This document shows positions 1 to 11,395 of a stretch of DNA of 64,000 nt, piece by piece. Numbering within the stretch: position 1 is the first letter of the stretch; every line of letters starts with the position of its first letter. This DNA is from Prorocentrum cordatum (Eukaryota > Sar > Dinophyceae > Prorocentrales > Prorocentraceae). A program made the position numbers and the translations under genes. The stretch is from contig CAUYUJ010014556.1 of assembly GCA_963575745.1 (NCBI GenBank), positions 90,001 to 154,000 on the forward strand, in the 5' to 3' direction. Below the pieces are notes generated by a model. That model worked only from the letters and a program-made list of their open reading frames with translations. It searched no databases and was not told the origin of the DNA.

Positions 1-1250
1 TGATGGAGAGCGTCGTCGTGAGCCTCGGCCACCTCGTTGTGAGCATCTTCCTGGTGATTGTGACCGTCCTCCTGATGACTGAGAGCTTCGCGAGGCTAGT
101 CGTGTGCAGCCTGCTGGCGGGGCGCATCCTGCGCCTACTCGTGAGCACCTTCCTGACGGGGGTGAACATACTCGGGGGTCGCTTCGTGATGGAGATCGTC
201 ACCGTGTGCATCTTCCTGATTGTGCGGTCGTCGCCGAAGAGAGGTCGAGCACGCTGCCGCGATGTGGAGATTGCGACGGCCGCTTGGAGGTTTGCACGTT
301 GCGATGTGAACTGGAAGGCTGGATGTGCGATCGCCGAGTCCGGCGCGCCGCCTGGTGCCGGCCTCGTCGTTGGTTATGGAGCCTCCAGTGCGACCCCGCG
401 TCTAACCATAACTGGCATTCCGAAGGAGACAGCGGCAGCTGCAGCGACGGAAGATCGCTGAATGAGCTCACCTTGCCCGCTGCCTGCAGTGTAAGTCTTC
501 GTGCTGTCTGTCCCTCTCCCCTCGTGTGGCCTCCCCCCTCCTCTCCCCTCGCCCGCCCTGTGCCTCCCCCGCTCTGCCCCCACTCCGTGTTGTGCTGTGG
601 TGTCCTCCTCTCCGCCCATCGTCTGTAGTGGAATTTGAACTGAATCTTGCATGGGCTGAGCGATTCACTCTCGGGGCTCCCCACCCTTGGGGGCCGCGCA
701 GTTTTCCTGCGCACAGTAGGTCGCACATGGCTCAACAATTCCGCGTGTTTCGTTGCGTGTTCTCCTTCTGCACGGACGCAATCGGCCCGATACCGCATCG
801 CTGCGGCCGCCTGCCCCTTCCCCTCGTCGCTCCTCGTTTTTTTTGGACGTTGCTCGGACTATACTTCCTCCTCCTCGCTCCTTCTCGTCCGTTGCTCCTC
901 CTCGTCCGTCACTCCTGCTCGTCGCTCCACCTCATCCTCCTTGCCCCCTCCGCCTCCTAGGCCTGAGATGAGCCGAGTCTCAACATCGGAGCGGGTCGGA
1001 AGCGGATCGGATCGCCAGCCGATCGTCCCGAATCCTACCGAAACTGGATTGTCGCACCTGTCTCTGGCTGGCCCGTTCCGATGCCGCTGGATCGAGCCGA
1101 ATCTTGTACTGAACCAGTGGCTGCGGCTCTTCCTCACCGCCGAGCCCGCCATTCTCGCGCCGTGATTAAACGCCATCGTGTCTTCTCTTCTTTTTTTTGC
1201 TTCGGCCCGGGGGCCCTTATGCGCCCCCCCCCTCTAGACCCAGGGTAGGG
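1..1250. other. GC-rich stretch, no gene recognised
   Basis: No protein family is recognisable in any frame. From about 20 to 235 there are short imperfect direct repeats built on 'gtgagcatcttcctg' and 'gtgatggagatcgtcac'. These keep several frames open and produce low-information peptides. Pyrimidine-rich tracts follow at 500-600 and 800-960. I see no promoter, RNA gene or clear mobile-element terminus. Confidence 0.4.
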
Positions 1251-1253
1251 AGG

Positions 1254-1296
1254 ACGAGGATAAGGAGGAGGAGGAGGAGGAGGAGGAGGAGGAGGA
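1254..1296. repeat. (GAG)n microsatellite
   Basis: About thirteen GAG triplets in a row, followed directly by GC-rich unique sequence. The same triplet recurs at 2879-2912 and 54955-55094, and as TCC on the plus strand at 37142-37350 and 61127-61260. Confidence 0.9.
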
Positions 1297-1474
1297 GCAA
1301 ACGTACCCTGAGGGCGAGTCCCGATCCAGCTCTAGGCGCGGAGCGCCAAGTGCGCTGCACCAGTGACTCGCGTGGCTGATTCGTATGTATGATAAGCCGA
1401 AACGGCCAGAGAATCCTTCGATTTATGGTAAATGTGGAAAGCAAGGACGGTGGCTTCGACAGCCTGGAGGCGCG

Positions 1475-2961
1475 TTATCTCACAGTCTTCTGTGCCGTAC
1501 TCGGTCGGGGCACCGAGGCCGAGCCAGAGGAGAGGGGGTCTGAAGGAAAGACAAGCCGCATCCAGCTTAAGGCGACATGGTGGCGCATCCGAGGGCGCAT
1601 GAAGTAGTGAGCTATCGCATCAGGGCCTCCACATCCAAAGATACAGTCACGAGTGTGCCGCGAAACATGCATGCGTGTACTCGTGATCCAGCCTCCGCAC
1701 ACGCTATTGGTGTACGCCCACCGCCACGCAGGCCTGACTTGCTCAAGACATTCACGCACAAGAACCCATCTCGTATCAAGAGCTGGTGGACATGTAAACT
1801 GCCACTCAGTAAGCCTGCGAGCGATCGTGAGAAACACTCTATCAGCAAACACAGCGTGCATGAGCGAAGTGCCTACAACTCTCTGAAGCCTGAAGCTTGG
1901 GGGGACGAGCCTCCTGGAGAGCACTGCGAAGCTCTCGACGCCCCTCAGCCCGGGCATTGTCCCAAACGCGAAGCGAGAAGGGGAAGGGAGGGCGAGGCAA
2001 GCCGTTACGACGACGCAGGACGACACGAGGGGTGGAGGTGGTGAGTTCCTGGTAGTACTGCACAATCGCTTGGCCATGCTTCCAGCACGGGGCGCACCAT
2101 TCCCCGAAAGCCCAGCGGGGGGCGGATGGGGGGAGCGATCCACAGGCAGCTTCAGCGGCCTGCTGCAGCTTGTCGTGGGCAGCGTGCCAATCGGGCACGG
2201 TGTGGGTCAATGTGCGCCAAGCCGCCGAGACACCCAGGAGCATGAGCGATTTCTGCGTCGAGCCGATCCAATGCAACGACAACAAATCGGCGCGAGAAAA
2301 CGTATTCTGGGGAAGACGGAGCAGCTTGTGAAGAGCGAGAGCCTCACGCGAGAGAACAAGAGAGGACATGGGGAAGAACTGGGCGAGATAGCCGAGCGTG
2401 CTAACAGCATTCATGTTATACTCATACACCAGAAGCGGCGCGGCAGCACGAGACGAGGGGAGCTCGATCGCTCGGTGCCGCCACTTCTGGGACGCGACGT
2501 GCCACTGGTCAAGAAGGCCTCCACCAGGGCCAGACTGGACAAAGAAGATACGCTGTAGCCGGCTGAACATCCAATGAACAGAATGTAGGAACCTCAGATT
2601 GGAGCCACAGCTGAATTCGCGACACAAGCTCGGACGTACATTCGGTCCAGAGCGGCACGATGCAACATTTGGCATGTTGTAGAGACAAGTGTGTATGGCG
2701 CTCGATGGCACTGAAATGCGGGGCTAATCGTGCGAGCGTGCGGAGCTGGGGCAGGAGGGTGCCAATGTCGTCGGCACAGCCTCCTACATCTCCTGGGCTG
2801 TCTCCCGGAGGAGGCTGCCCAACAGCCTCAGACAACAACCTCACCACGGGGTCGAAAATGAGCGCCCAGACCGATCTCGAGGAGGAGGAGGAGGAGGAGG
2901 AGGAGGAGGAGCCAGTCCCTGGAGGAGGGGTTCCAACCTCTGGGGAGGCGCGTCGTGACAA
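1475..2961 (-). pseudogene. Decayed non-LTR retrotransposon (LINE), RT palm to C-terminal region
   Basis: Three overlapping minus-strand frames read as one degenerate protein: 2961 to about 2510, 2711 to about 1845, then 2143 to 1475. The first frame holds FDPVVRLLSE followed by GGCADDIGTLL, a match to the reverse-transcriptase motif C (xADD) near 2767-2775. A stretch rich in Leu and Trp follows, as in the post-RT region of LINEs. Near the end is C-IFGC-GGPDAIAHY, resembling the Cys/His knuckle that ends many LINE polyproteins, with the last cysteine not evident. A (GAG)n run coding for serines interrupts the RT upstream of motif C. RT motifs A and B are not visible, so the 5' half is missing. 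The frameshifts show the copy is dead. It is a different lineage from the LINE at 6.99-9.88 kb, whose motif C is FLDD. The RT call is fairly firm, the clade unassigned. Confidence 0.65.
2879..2912. repeat. (GAG)n microsatellite inside LINE remnant
   Basis: A GAG triplet run within the RT-like remnant. Read on the minus strand it encodes a serine tract upstream of the ADD motif that does not belong to RT proteins, so it probably expanded after the element inserted. Confidence 0.85.
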
Positions 2962-3299
2962 GAATCATGGCGTCGGGTGTCGGGGGAAGCGAAGAGAGGG
3001 TGGTCGGACCGTGGCGGGCAAGGCGGCTGGAGGGCGCGGAACTCTTCCACATGGCCGAGGGGCCACACAGCCACCCCGAAGATCTCAGTCGGGCCGAACG
3101 AAACGGGTCTCAGCCCACGAATTTTTCGACAAAATGAGGCCGCTCAGGAAACGAGGGAAACCCTTGGATTCACCACAATGGGGGGCTATTCGGACGTACC
3201 CCTATCGAGGATGAACGCCCCCCGTTGTATATCTTAGGGTTGGGCCCTTAATTTTTCTGGTCCCCTCGAAATTGGATATGGGTTGGCCTATCCCCTGGG

Positions 3300-3500
3300 A
3301 CCTGACACGCTCGGGCCGAACGAAAGGGGGGGGATAGGGAAAAGGGGGGGTTACGACGTCTGCTGCATGCAGCTGGTTCTGGCCCGCCGCCGGGCCCATT
3401 CCTCGATACATGGGCGCCTCCCGGCGCCGGGAGGCGCTGTGAACTACGTGAGCTGATTCTCTATCCTACCCTTTGCTATCCCCCCCCTTTCGATCCCCCC
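3300..3500 (+). repeat. Dispersed repeat, copy 1 (inverted partner at 30539-30720)
   Basis: About 190 bp that matches the reverse complement of 30539-30720 over its length. Shared blocks include 'gggccgaacgaaa', 'tgcatgcagctggtt', 'gggcccattcctcgataca', 'tgggcgcctcc' and 'gagctgattctcta'. The centre contains the near-perfect palindrome cctcccggcgccgggagg. No coding potential was seen. A short non-autonomous mobile element is the likeliest explanation. Confidence 0.7.
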
Positions 3501-4120
3501 GACTCAGGAGGAGGGACGAGGGACGGTGGTGTTTTTTTCCAAGTTCGTCTGGCGACGACGACAACACCACCCACGGGCTCTGCACAGCACTACAGCAAGG
3601 CCCCGCCGCAGCGTGCATTGGAGGAGCGCCTTGCCAGCGACGAATACTACGTCAGGAGGCGGAAGGAGAAGAGAGAGAGGGAGAGAGGCGAGACAATGAA
3701 AACATGAAAGAGAAATATTGGGCAGCGTGGTTGCTCAAGTCCGCTTGGCAAGGAGGATGACAAGGACGTGGTGCAAACCATGGGGGGCAAGCAGTGTGGT
3801 GCAAGCCGTGGTGAAAACAATTCAATGCACGGTACGTGGTGCGGTCCGCATGCTGCAGACTACACGGGCAAACTATGCAATGCCCACGGCCAGGCACCAA
3901 CTGACAACACAGAAATCCCAGCCGACGTACGGGGCACCCACGACGCGCTCACAACGTGGCGCCAGCCGAAAGCCCAGACGTCTGGTGCAATAAATAGACA
4001 GAAATGCAAGCAGTGCCAGGGAAGCTCAAGAGAGAATTTCTAGCACGACTGCTATGCACAGGGAATGTGACCAATAAATACAGCACGGGGACAAGGGAGG
4101 GTGGGTACGGAATAATCATA
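3500..4120. other. Intergenic stretch, no gene recognised
   Basis: Between about 3770 and 4000 there are loose repeats of 'gtggtgcaa' and similar words. Frames are open for at most 90-140 codons and give no recognisable domain. Confidence 0.35.
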
Positions 4121-4122
4121 CG

Positions 4123-4230
4123 GACAGGGAGAGAGAGCGAGAAAAAGAGAGAGAGAGAGCGAGAGCGAGGCAGAGAGAGAGAGAGAGAGAGAGAAAAAGT
4201 GATAGAGAGGGAGACAGAAAGGGAGAGAAC

Positions 4231-4265
<35 letters not shown>

Positions 4266-4345
4266 GAAGAGAGAGAGAGAGATTACGATGAATATAATAA
4301 TGCTTACGTAGAGGGACGGAGAGAGGGAGAGAGAGCGAGAGGGGT
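4123..4345. repeat. (GA)n microsatellite with interruptions
   Basis: Imperfect GA dinucleotide run with scattered C and A interruptions. It gives spurious Arg/Glu or Leu/Ser reading frames on both strands. Confidence 0.9.
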
Positions 4346-4728
4346 ATAGAGTGAGCAGAGGCATCTCTACAGACCACTTAGCAAAGACAGTTCGGATCGC
4401 CATGCCATGTGTATCGGTTCCATATATGCGACTGGTTGGGATGTACATCTGGTGTGATTCGTGCCGCCCCTCTTGCACCCCCCATTCGACAACGATGCTC
4501 GCTTGTGGCGGCTTTCGCGTCGGCATCATTGGGAACGTGTTCTGACGCGGGTATAGAAACCGTTACTCTGGGAACATACGAATCTTACTCAGGATGTGCG
4601 GAAGTCCCACTCGCATCACTGGCCGACTCCAGTTTCCGCCAACCAGGTATCGAAGACAGAGTGGAAGCTCTTGAATGGAGTGGGCGATGTGCCACTGTTT
4701 TGGGGAACGAACAACGAAAACAACATAG

Positions 4729-4870
4729 AAACTCTGAGGTCCGCGCGGATTTCTCGGATCGGCGCTGGATACCCGTGGCGGCGCCTCCGGCGTCGCCCCT
4801 GGCACGCTCCGCGCGCCAAGGAGGGGGTCCAACGCCGATCCGAGAAATCCGCGCGGACCTCAGAGGTTTT
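4729..4870. mobile_element. Foldback/MITE-like element, family 1 copy A
   Basis: Two inverted arms of about 40 bp, 4729-4769 and 4828-4870, share the core ggatttctcggatcggcg and are almost perfectly complementary with one clear mismatch. The loop is about 58 bp and GC-rich. Looser complementarity continues outward through A-rich flanks ('aacaacgaaaacaacata' on the left). The same core recurs at 10055-10240 and 62131-62281. Target-site duplications could not be identified. Confidence 0.7.
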
Positions 4871-5700
4871 TATGTTTATGTTCTTGTTTGTTTCCCTACT
4901 ATTACCCAGACTCACGAACACTTTGAGCAGATTCGCCCTCCGCTGCCCTTTGAGCTTCGATGTTGTGTACTTTGTGGCCTACGGGGGGGGTTTCCCATGG
5001 CCGCGGGTGGACGTGAAACATGCTGCGGGCTTCGGAACCTCTGAGCTGCAACAAAATCGTAATCTCTTCGGTGGTGCTCCCTTTCCTTATTTTTTGGGGG
5101 GTCGCACCCCCCCCAGCTGCGTCAGGCTCTTGAGGTCTTGTGAATGGCTGGCTGAAAACCTACCGCAATCGTGGCGCCATCGGATCTGTAAACGATGTGA
5201 AAGCCCACGGAGACACGTGAGGCGGACGACAGCCGAGGTTGCAATATAAAAGTGCTGGAAAACAAAGCCTAACGTCCTGCCCCCTTTCACGTGCACGATG
5301 TCTTGGTCGCTGTCCTCGAAGGTCGGGCAGCCTCCGAACGCTCACCTCGTTGGCGTCAAAGCGACTAGCAGCGCCCCGCCACATCATGGGCATCTCTTAT
5401 GGCGGGTATGGCGGGGCGATCGCGTGGGTCGCAGCCAGGGGGGAATTGCGACCCCCCTCCCCTTCGGAGGCAAACAGGTCCTTTGAGCCGCCGAGGCTTC
5501 CGCGCACCCCCTTTTTTTCCAACGCGACTCCCATTGCCTCGGAAATTTAGCGGGGGCTCCAGCACAACCGTGAAAACGACGCGGCGCGTTTCCAATCCGA
5601 AACGAGGCCCTGAAACGGACAGCGGGCGCGGCGCGGCAGGCCGACAGGCCTCAGCCCCGCACCCCGCGCACCCCCACGCTTGTGGAGGTGGCACCTGCGA
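4871..5700. other. Intergenic stretch, no gene recognised
   Basis: No domain or RNA gene recognised. Homopolymer G/C tracts occur at about 4983 and 5095-5110. The open frames are short and show no codon-level conservation cues. Confidence 0.35.
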
Positions 5701-5714
5701 GGGCCCTCCCCCCT

Positions 5715-5922
5715 CCCCTCCTGGTGGTGGTGGGTGGGTGGGTGGGGGTGGGGGTGGGGGGTGGGGTGGGGTGGGGTGGGGTGGGGTGGGGTGGGGTGGA
5801 GGGGGGGGGGGGCGCAAAAAGTCCCCCGCACCTTTAGCGTGGCCCCCTTCTAAAATATTTCTCGAGCTGCGTCTGTGAGGTGTGGGGGTGGGGTGGGGTG
5901 TGGGGGGTGGGGCGGGGATGGG

Positions 5923-5973
<51 letters not shown>

Positions 5974-5975
5974 GA
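5715..5975. repeat. G-rich (GGGGT)n and (GT)n microsatellites
   Basis: About 5725-5800 is (GGTGG)n/(GGGGT)n ending in a G run. A further G/T-rich stretch leads into a pure (GT)n run at about 5926-5970. The tract sits just beyond the 3' side of the minus-strand ORF/LINE remnant, where it could be an expanded tail, but that is inference. Confidence 0.85.
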
Positions 5976-6126
5976 GGGAGGTCGAAAGGAGAGGTGGGGG
6001 AAGAAGAGGGAAGGCTCTCGGCGGCAGCGGCAAAGCCTTGCACCTCACGGGTAGATGCTAGCGTCCGTGCTGTTGTGGGTGCTGGTGTCCGCGTTGTCGT
6101 CGGTGCTGGTGTAGCCGTCCTCAGCC

Positions 6127-6990
6127 CTACATCTTCTTCGGCTTTTTGCTCTTGTTCGCCTGCGCCCCCTTGTCGCCCTTGAACGCCAGCGACTCCGCCT
6201 CTTTGGCCAACTGCGACCTCGTCGCCATGTCGTGCTGGGGGCTTACGCCCACTACGGCCATCGCCTCCTTCGGCGCTCCCCTCAGCGCCTCCTTCAAATT
6301 CGGGTAGTGGTTCGCCGCGAAGATCCACTTGAGCTCGCCCTCCACGCCCCCCCCTCGTTCTTGCTCTTCTCCTTGATGCACCTCGTCGCCGCGAACTTTA
6401 GCTGCTGGTCCTGCGCCGTCGCCCCGTAGCGCAGGAGCTCGTCCAGCGCGGCCTTGGTTCCAATCGGCTCGATGCCCTGCGTGGCGGCCGCCGGCGCCGC
6501 CTCCTTCATGCCCTCCACGGCCTCCGCCACGCGGAACAGGACTGCCAGTGCCTGCGCGTCTGGCCGCTTGCCGATCAGGTTGCCCAGGAAGACCTCCTCC
6601 TCCTTCACCTTCTCCTTGGCCTTGGCGCCCTCGTCCACGCAGTGCGCCAGAGCCTGGTCGAGTGTGATCGCCATCTTCTGCGACGGCTTGGGCGGAAACA
6701 CGAAGTTGCCGTGGTGCGCCGCCCTCGCCATGTCCTCGTGTAGCAGGGCCAGGCGGCCGGGCGCCGTGCCCGGGATGCCCACCGCGTCGGGTTGGTCGTC
6801 CTTGCCCTCGCCCCCGGCCCCTGCCTCGACCGCCGTCCTCATGTTGGCGCTGCTGCCCGTCAACGCCTGTACCTCGCTGTTCGGCTGGAACATCGCTGGC
6901 AGCAGCTGGGGCGAGCTCGACAGAGGAGGCCGCGAGCGCTGGAAGCTCTGCAGGTCTGGCTTGAGCCTCAACTTCACTAGAACGGGTCGT
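6127..6990 (-). pseudogene. Frameshifted ORF of unknown function, downstream of LINE
   Basis: A coherent protein can be followed on the minus strand from about 6977 to 6300 (FQPNSEVQALTG, HEDMARAAHHGNFVFPPK, AITLDQALAHCVDEG). It continues after one frame change at about 6330 in the frame ending at 6127 (ELKWIFAANHYPNLKEAL, then a Lys-rich tail KSKKPKKM). The composition is Ala/Glu/Lys-rich and helical, with a basic C-terminus. No family was recognised. It lies directly after the degenerate zinc-finger-like end of the LINE, so it may be the element's C-terminal extension, or an adjacent host gene reached by another frameshift. The single frame change suggests a pseudogene or sequencing indel. 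Confidence 0.5.
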
Positions 6991-9880
6991 GGAGCGTTTC
7001 TGTTTAATGTGCCTCACCAGCGTGTCTTTTCTGGTGAATGTCTTCTGGTATTTGGGGCGTCGCTTTTGTTTCGGGTCCGTGTCCGTGAGGGCTTCGGCTG
7101 CTGGGTTTGCATATACCTTATGAGCTGCGTGTTTGTGGTTGGCTAACCCCTTTTCCCCATTGCATTTTCGACCGCGCACGTCGCGCCCCAGCCGCAAGAT
7201 GGCTGCAGCATCAGTCACAGCGTCCGCCTCGCCGCCATAAGTCAGCACACGGTGAAGGCTGCGCGGCTCAAGGGCGGGGAGCCAGCGCAGCCGCGGCTCG
7301 GCCAGCTCGTGTAGGTCGCCGCGGAGCTGAAAGAGCCGACGGGCAGTGAGCTTCTCCTGCACGTCCGCGGTCTGCCACATCTGCCGCATGTCGCCCAGCA
7401 GCAGAATCAGCGTGCCCGACTGCCCCCCATGGCCGACCCTCTCAAACGAGAATCGGCCGAATATGACCGCCCTGATCGCCAGCGTCGGGTCGTGCAAATC
7501 GTCGCTGGGCTCCCTGAAAGCAAGCCACAACACTTGTCGCCACCACCTCAACCTTCTCAGTAACAGTGTGCTCGTAACAGTCGGCGTACGGGCCCGCTTC
7601 CTGATCTCACGGTTTGTAGTCTTATGCAGGTGGGCTGGCGAATGCAACAATCCACGAAGCTTCTTCACTTGCCAGCTCTCCAACTTGTTCAGCTCCCGCA
7701 TGGTGAGGTGTGCGACCTCCAGGCAGTACAGGCACACCGAGCGGACAAGCGCCTTCCACAATCTGGTCTTCAACTTTGCACTGAACCCACTCTTGAACGC
7801 ACGTCGCAGCAGGCGAGCGTGAGTAGAGTTAGCTGCCTTGATGCGGTTCGTGACCTCTACGCGGTGGGTGCCCGTCGCCGCCAATTGCACCCCTAAGTGC
7901 TTGACCGTCGGCTGCGGGTGCAACGGGAAGTAGTCGTCGTCTTCCCACGCCACTATGACAGTAGTTTGTGCTCGAATATGCTTCAACCTTTTTCTTACTG
8001 CCGATCCCCGACGGCGTGAGCATAATCTCGGTCTTCCTCCCGTTGACTCTCATGCCGCCAGCCTTGATCTCGCCCGTCAGTACTTCCAGGGTGATGGATG
8101 CATCGTCGCACTCCCTGGTTTCAGCGAACGTGAGCAGATCATCTAAGAACTTCAACTGAGAGAGGTCCAGGGCCTCGCACTCGTCCTCTTTCAAACTGTC
8201 GTTGCACCTGATCCTCTTGAGTGTGGGGTCGTAGTGCACCTGGATGGCGGGAGACTCCAGCTGTTGTAGTTGGTCCGTTATCCGATATACAATCCCATCA
8301 TATACCGCCACAAAACAAAAGGCCTGGACTCTCAACACCTCCTTGTCGCACACCTTGCTTGACCCAGATCCGAGCAACAAGCGCATGAGTGGTGACATCA
8401 CGGAACAAATAGCACATGCCCTCATGGAGCTCCTCCAAGGTCGAACGGGCATCCCACCGTAGTTCAAGCGCCTCCAAGCTTTGCCAAATATCCTGGCGTA
8501 CCACCGCGTCCGCGTCGAAAGCCTTCTCGATGTCCGTGAGGACTGCCAGCAGCATAGGAGGTGGGGCTGAAGTGCTTCCTCGTCGCTTGGCTCGGTGCTC
8601 TCTCTGATGCCTAACAATCACTTCGCCTGCCACTGCCGCCGCATCTCGCGTACCCCGCCCAGGCATAGCTCCGAACTGCGTTGGTGAAATCTTGTGTGCC
8701 ACCTCCCTCATCGCGTCAAGTGTGGTGACCCTGGCGTACGCCTTGCCGAAGTGGTTGATCAAGTTGATGGTACGGTAGTCCGTCGATGCCGTGCAGCCGT
8801 CGCCCTTCGGTTTCCTCAACTGCATGGTCTCACCATCCTTGAACCTCTGAGGTGCGTCGCCCAGCGCCTGCGCCGCGTTGACAACCTGCAAGAGGGGTGG
8901 CGCGAGCGTGTCTATCGCCAGCTTCCAAGACTCAGCAACAGCGCCCCCAGGCGCCCCCCTCATAGGCCACTGCAGCATAGGTCCCCCCTTCATGTTGGGC
9001 AAATCTATGATACTCTCCTTCACCTCAGCAAGGCCGTAGCTGCCGATCCTATCATCATCGCGTTCCTTCCTGCCAGCTCGAAGAGGCCGCTCGTCAAGAC
9101 GCATCGCCGTGCCGTCGCACACGTCGCATGTGCTCAGAATACACACTCTCTGGTCGTCCTCAGCATCAAAACACGGCAGCCCAGTGTTCGGGTCCTTTAC
9201 TGTCATGATTGGCGCCGCTGGCTTCGGGGCCAACTTATTCACGATGGTGTGGAGCCTCCGCAAGTTCCTCTGACCTGCCGCTCGCTCCGCCTCGTCAGCT
9301 AGCGCCGCCGTCCGCTGCCGCTTCTCACTCCTGATCGCCGCCGTCGCCAACTTCGCCGCCTCGTTGAAATGCAACTGGAACTGTGCCCGCATCCACCGAG
9401 CACCGTCAGGAATAGCTGCAAGCTGATATTGCCAGTAGTGCTTTGCCTTAATCAGTCGTACCGTCTGGTCGCTGAACACTGGCCCGTCCGCTCGTCTCGT
9501 CGCTGGTGGCGAAATATAGTCCTGCAGTGCCTTCTCGATCACCACGCCCTCCAGCTCATTGAAATACTCAGTGGGAGACTCGTATCGCCTGCCATTGCCG
9601 CAGATGTCAGACCACTCCTCCTGGAACCCCTTCGCCCCGATCCCTTCCTGCACCTTCGCCCGAAAGTTGAGCAAGCGGTTGGGGAGCTGCACCTGGTTGT
9701 CGGGATCCGCCTCCGCCTGTTGCGCCTTGAGCAATTCCGCGAAAACGAGCCCTCGACGCCATCTGTGTCTGCCTGCATCCTTCACGGTCTTTGCCTTCAC
9801 ACCCGCGAAGATTCGAGACTCCAAAGGCCTGTGGTCCCTGTAGCCGCCCAAAGTGACAGGAAGGTCAGCACGAGGGTAGC
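6990..9880 (-). pseudogene. Decayed LINE reverse transcriptase with RT, thumb and finger-like C-terminus
   Basis: Read on the minus strand from about 9880. An N-terminal conserved block is followed by RT motifs in the right order: RTINLINHFGKAYARV, QFGAMPGRGTRDA, motif A TDIEKAFD near 8511-8545, motif B GVRQGGVESPG near 8330-8365. After a frameshift at about 8330 comes motif C FLDDLLTF near 8125-8160, then MRVNGRKTEIM. A second frameshift near 7900 leads to the thumb/post-RT region (KHLGVQL, LKTRLWKALVRSVCLYCLE, LRRLRWW). The end carries a C2H2-like segment in which both Cys positions are Arg and Tyr. The Asp residues of motifs A and C survive, but the frames are broken. No endonuclease domain was recognised upstream. 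The architecture is LINE; the clade is not assigned. Confidence 0.8.
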
Positions 9881-9917
9881 TTGAGTGTCCGTATCCGCCC
9901 CTCCGCGCACCCCCGCC

Positions 9918-10040
9918 AACTTCCGCCGGCGTCTGGCGGCAAAGCCGCCCCCATTTTGCTTCCGCCGGCCCTCCGCCGAGGAAGAGAAACCACCCCCTGC
10001 GACCCTCGAAGGCGAGGCCCTCCCTTTGAGGAAGAACGAA
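9918..10040 (+). repeat. Dispersed GC-rich repeat (second copy 20447-20580)
   Basis: Shares 'cttccgccggcg', 'cattttgcttccgccg', 'gaggaagaga' and a 'gaccctcgaaggcgagg'-like block, in the same order, with 20447-20580. It abuts the foldback element that starts near 10050 and lies at the 5' side of the LINE. Too short and degenerate to classify. Confidence 0.5.
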
Positions 10041-10049
10041 GACATGCCA

Positions 10050-10240
10050 CAAGCAGAAACTTTCGGAGGTCCGCGCTGATTTCTTGGATCGGCGCTGGAC
10101 CCCCTCCTCGAGGAACACAGACATGCCATAAACAGAAACTCTCAGAGGTCGGCGCTGATTTCTTGGATCGGCGTCTCTGAATCCGCCAGGGGGCTCCAAT
10201 GCCGATCCAACAAATCAACGCGAACCTCCGAAATATTACG
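10050..10240. mobile_element. Foldback element, family 1 copy B, with duplicated left arm
   Basis: The left arm core 'gctgatttcttggatcggc' occurs twice in the same orientation, at about 10074 and 10152, each preceded by 'agacatgccacaag/ataaac' and 'agaaact'. The inverted right arm, ending in 'gccgatccaacaaatcaac', lies at about 10200-10235. It is the family seen at 4729-4870 and 62131-62281. The extra left arm suggests a tandem duplication after insertion. Confidence 0.65.
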
Positions 10241-10448
10241 CTTATGTAATATTTTGCTCCTCGACTTCGCGCGCCACGTGCAGGATTTGATTAGAAATCA
10301 AAGGGCCCCTAAACCTTTGGAGCGGGCCGAATGAAGAGGTCTGAAACATCAGGGGTAGGAGGTCTGCTCAGCAAATGTGTCAAACCAAACCACCCAGATC
10401 GATTACCCCTGATACAAGCACAGGGACTTAAGTTAGATTATACAGCCC

Positions 10449-10487
10449 TTTCATGTATATACATATGTATATGTATATGTATATGTG

Positions 10488-10522
<35 letters not shown>

Positions 10523-10575
10523 GTATGTATGTATATGTATAGGTATATGTCTATATATATATATATATATATACA
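10449..10575. repeat. (TATG)n/(TA)n microsatellite
   Basis: Alternating tatgta units ending in a pure TA run at about 10552-10573. No coding function. Confidence 0.9.
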
Positions 10576-10724
10576 TAACTCCCCCCAAAAAACTCGATGA
10601 GGACTGGCAGCCAGCGTGAGCCGCTGACGGGCGCCCCTCCCCGAGCCTGCGTCGGGGCCGCGGGAGCTGCCGCGCACGTACTGCAGCGCCTCGGAGTGGG
10701 CGGCGGCGGTGGCCTATGCGCGGT

Positions 10725-10835
10725 GTCGGTCGTCGTCGTCGTCGTCGTCGGTGTTTGGGTGAGTGGGTGGGTGGGTCGGTCGGTCCATCGGTCGGTCGGT
10801 CGGTCGGTCGGTCGTCGTCGTCGTCGCCGTCGGAG
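10725..10835. repeat. (GTC)n and (GGTC)n microsatellites
   Basis: A run of GTC triplets (about 10728-10750) is followed by GTGGGT and GGTC repeats and a second GTC run. Such trinucleotide runs recur at 52836-53060. Confidence 0.85.
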
Positions 10836-10989
10836 TTGGCATGTCTTCTTCGGCAGAGGGCCGGCAGAATAGCTCACACCGTGTGAGATCTTGAAGCACA
10901 AACTTTTTTTCAACGGACGCAACCAGGGAATGCAGGTCGATAAATCCGATGCCCCTCAGCAGGGCAATCCCAATCGCGCGAGTCTTGAG

Positions 10990-11395
10990 GCAATTGCTCA
11001 CGATGGAGAATGCCATACTATTTCATACCGTAGTCTTAATATGTATTGTATCATGATGTGCTATATAATTTATCCGGTTCTAGTATATAGTACCTTCGAA
11101 TACTATACTCTACTATGTTGTGCTATACTAACTCTATGCAATGTTGGGATATTTTGTCATGTGATACTATACCTCATGGATGGTATGATCTGATATTAAT
11201 TGGGATATTATCTGACCAATAGATTGCTGTATCTTATATGGTATAGGAACAATTTTTATGAGTTCACATTAGTTTTGTATTACCATCATGTTGTCTGATG
11301 CTACATGGTCCATCGTACTGACATGTACTGTATTACATTGTACTGCGTTGAGCTATGATATTATGTACTATACTATACGATGTGATGTTATGATG
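10990..11395. other. AT-rich gene-free stretch
   Basis: Markedly lower GC than the surroundings, with many 'tactata' and 'atgtgatg' words. No gene or RNA motif was seen. It borders the left arm of the large palindrome. Confidence 0.5.
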
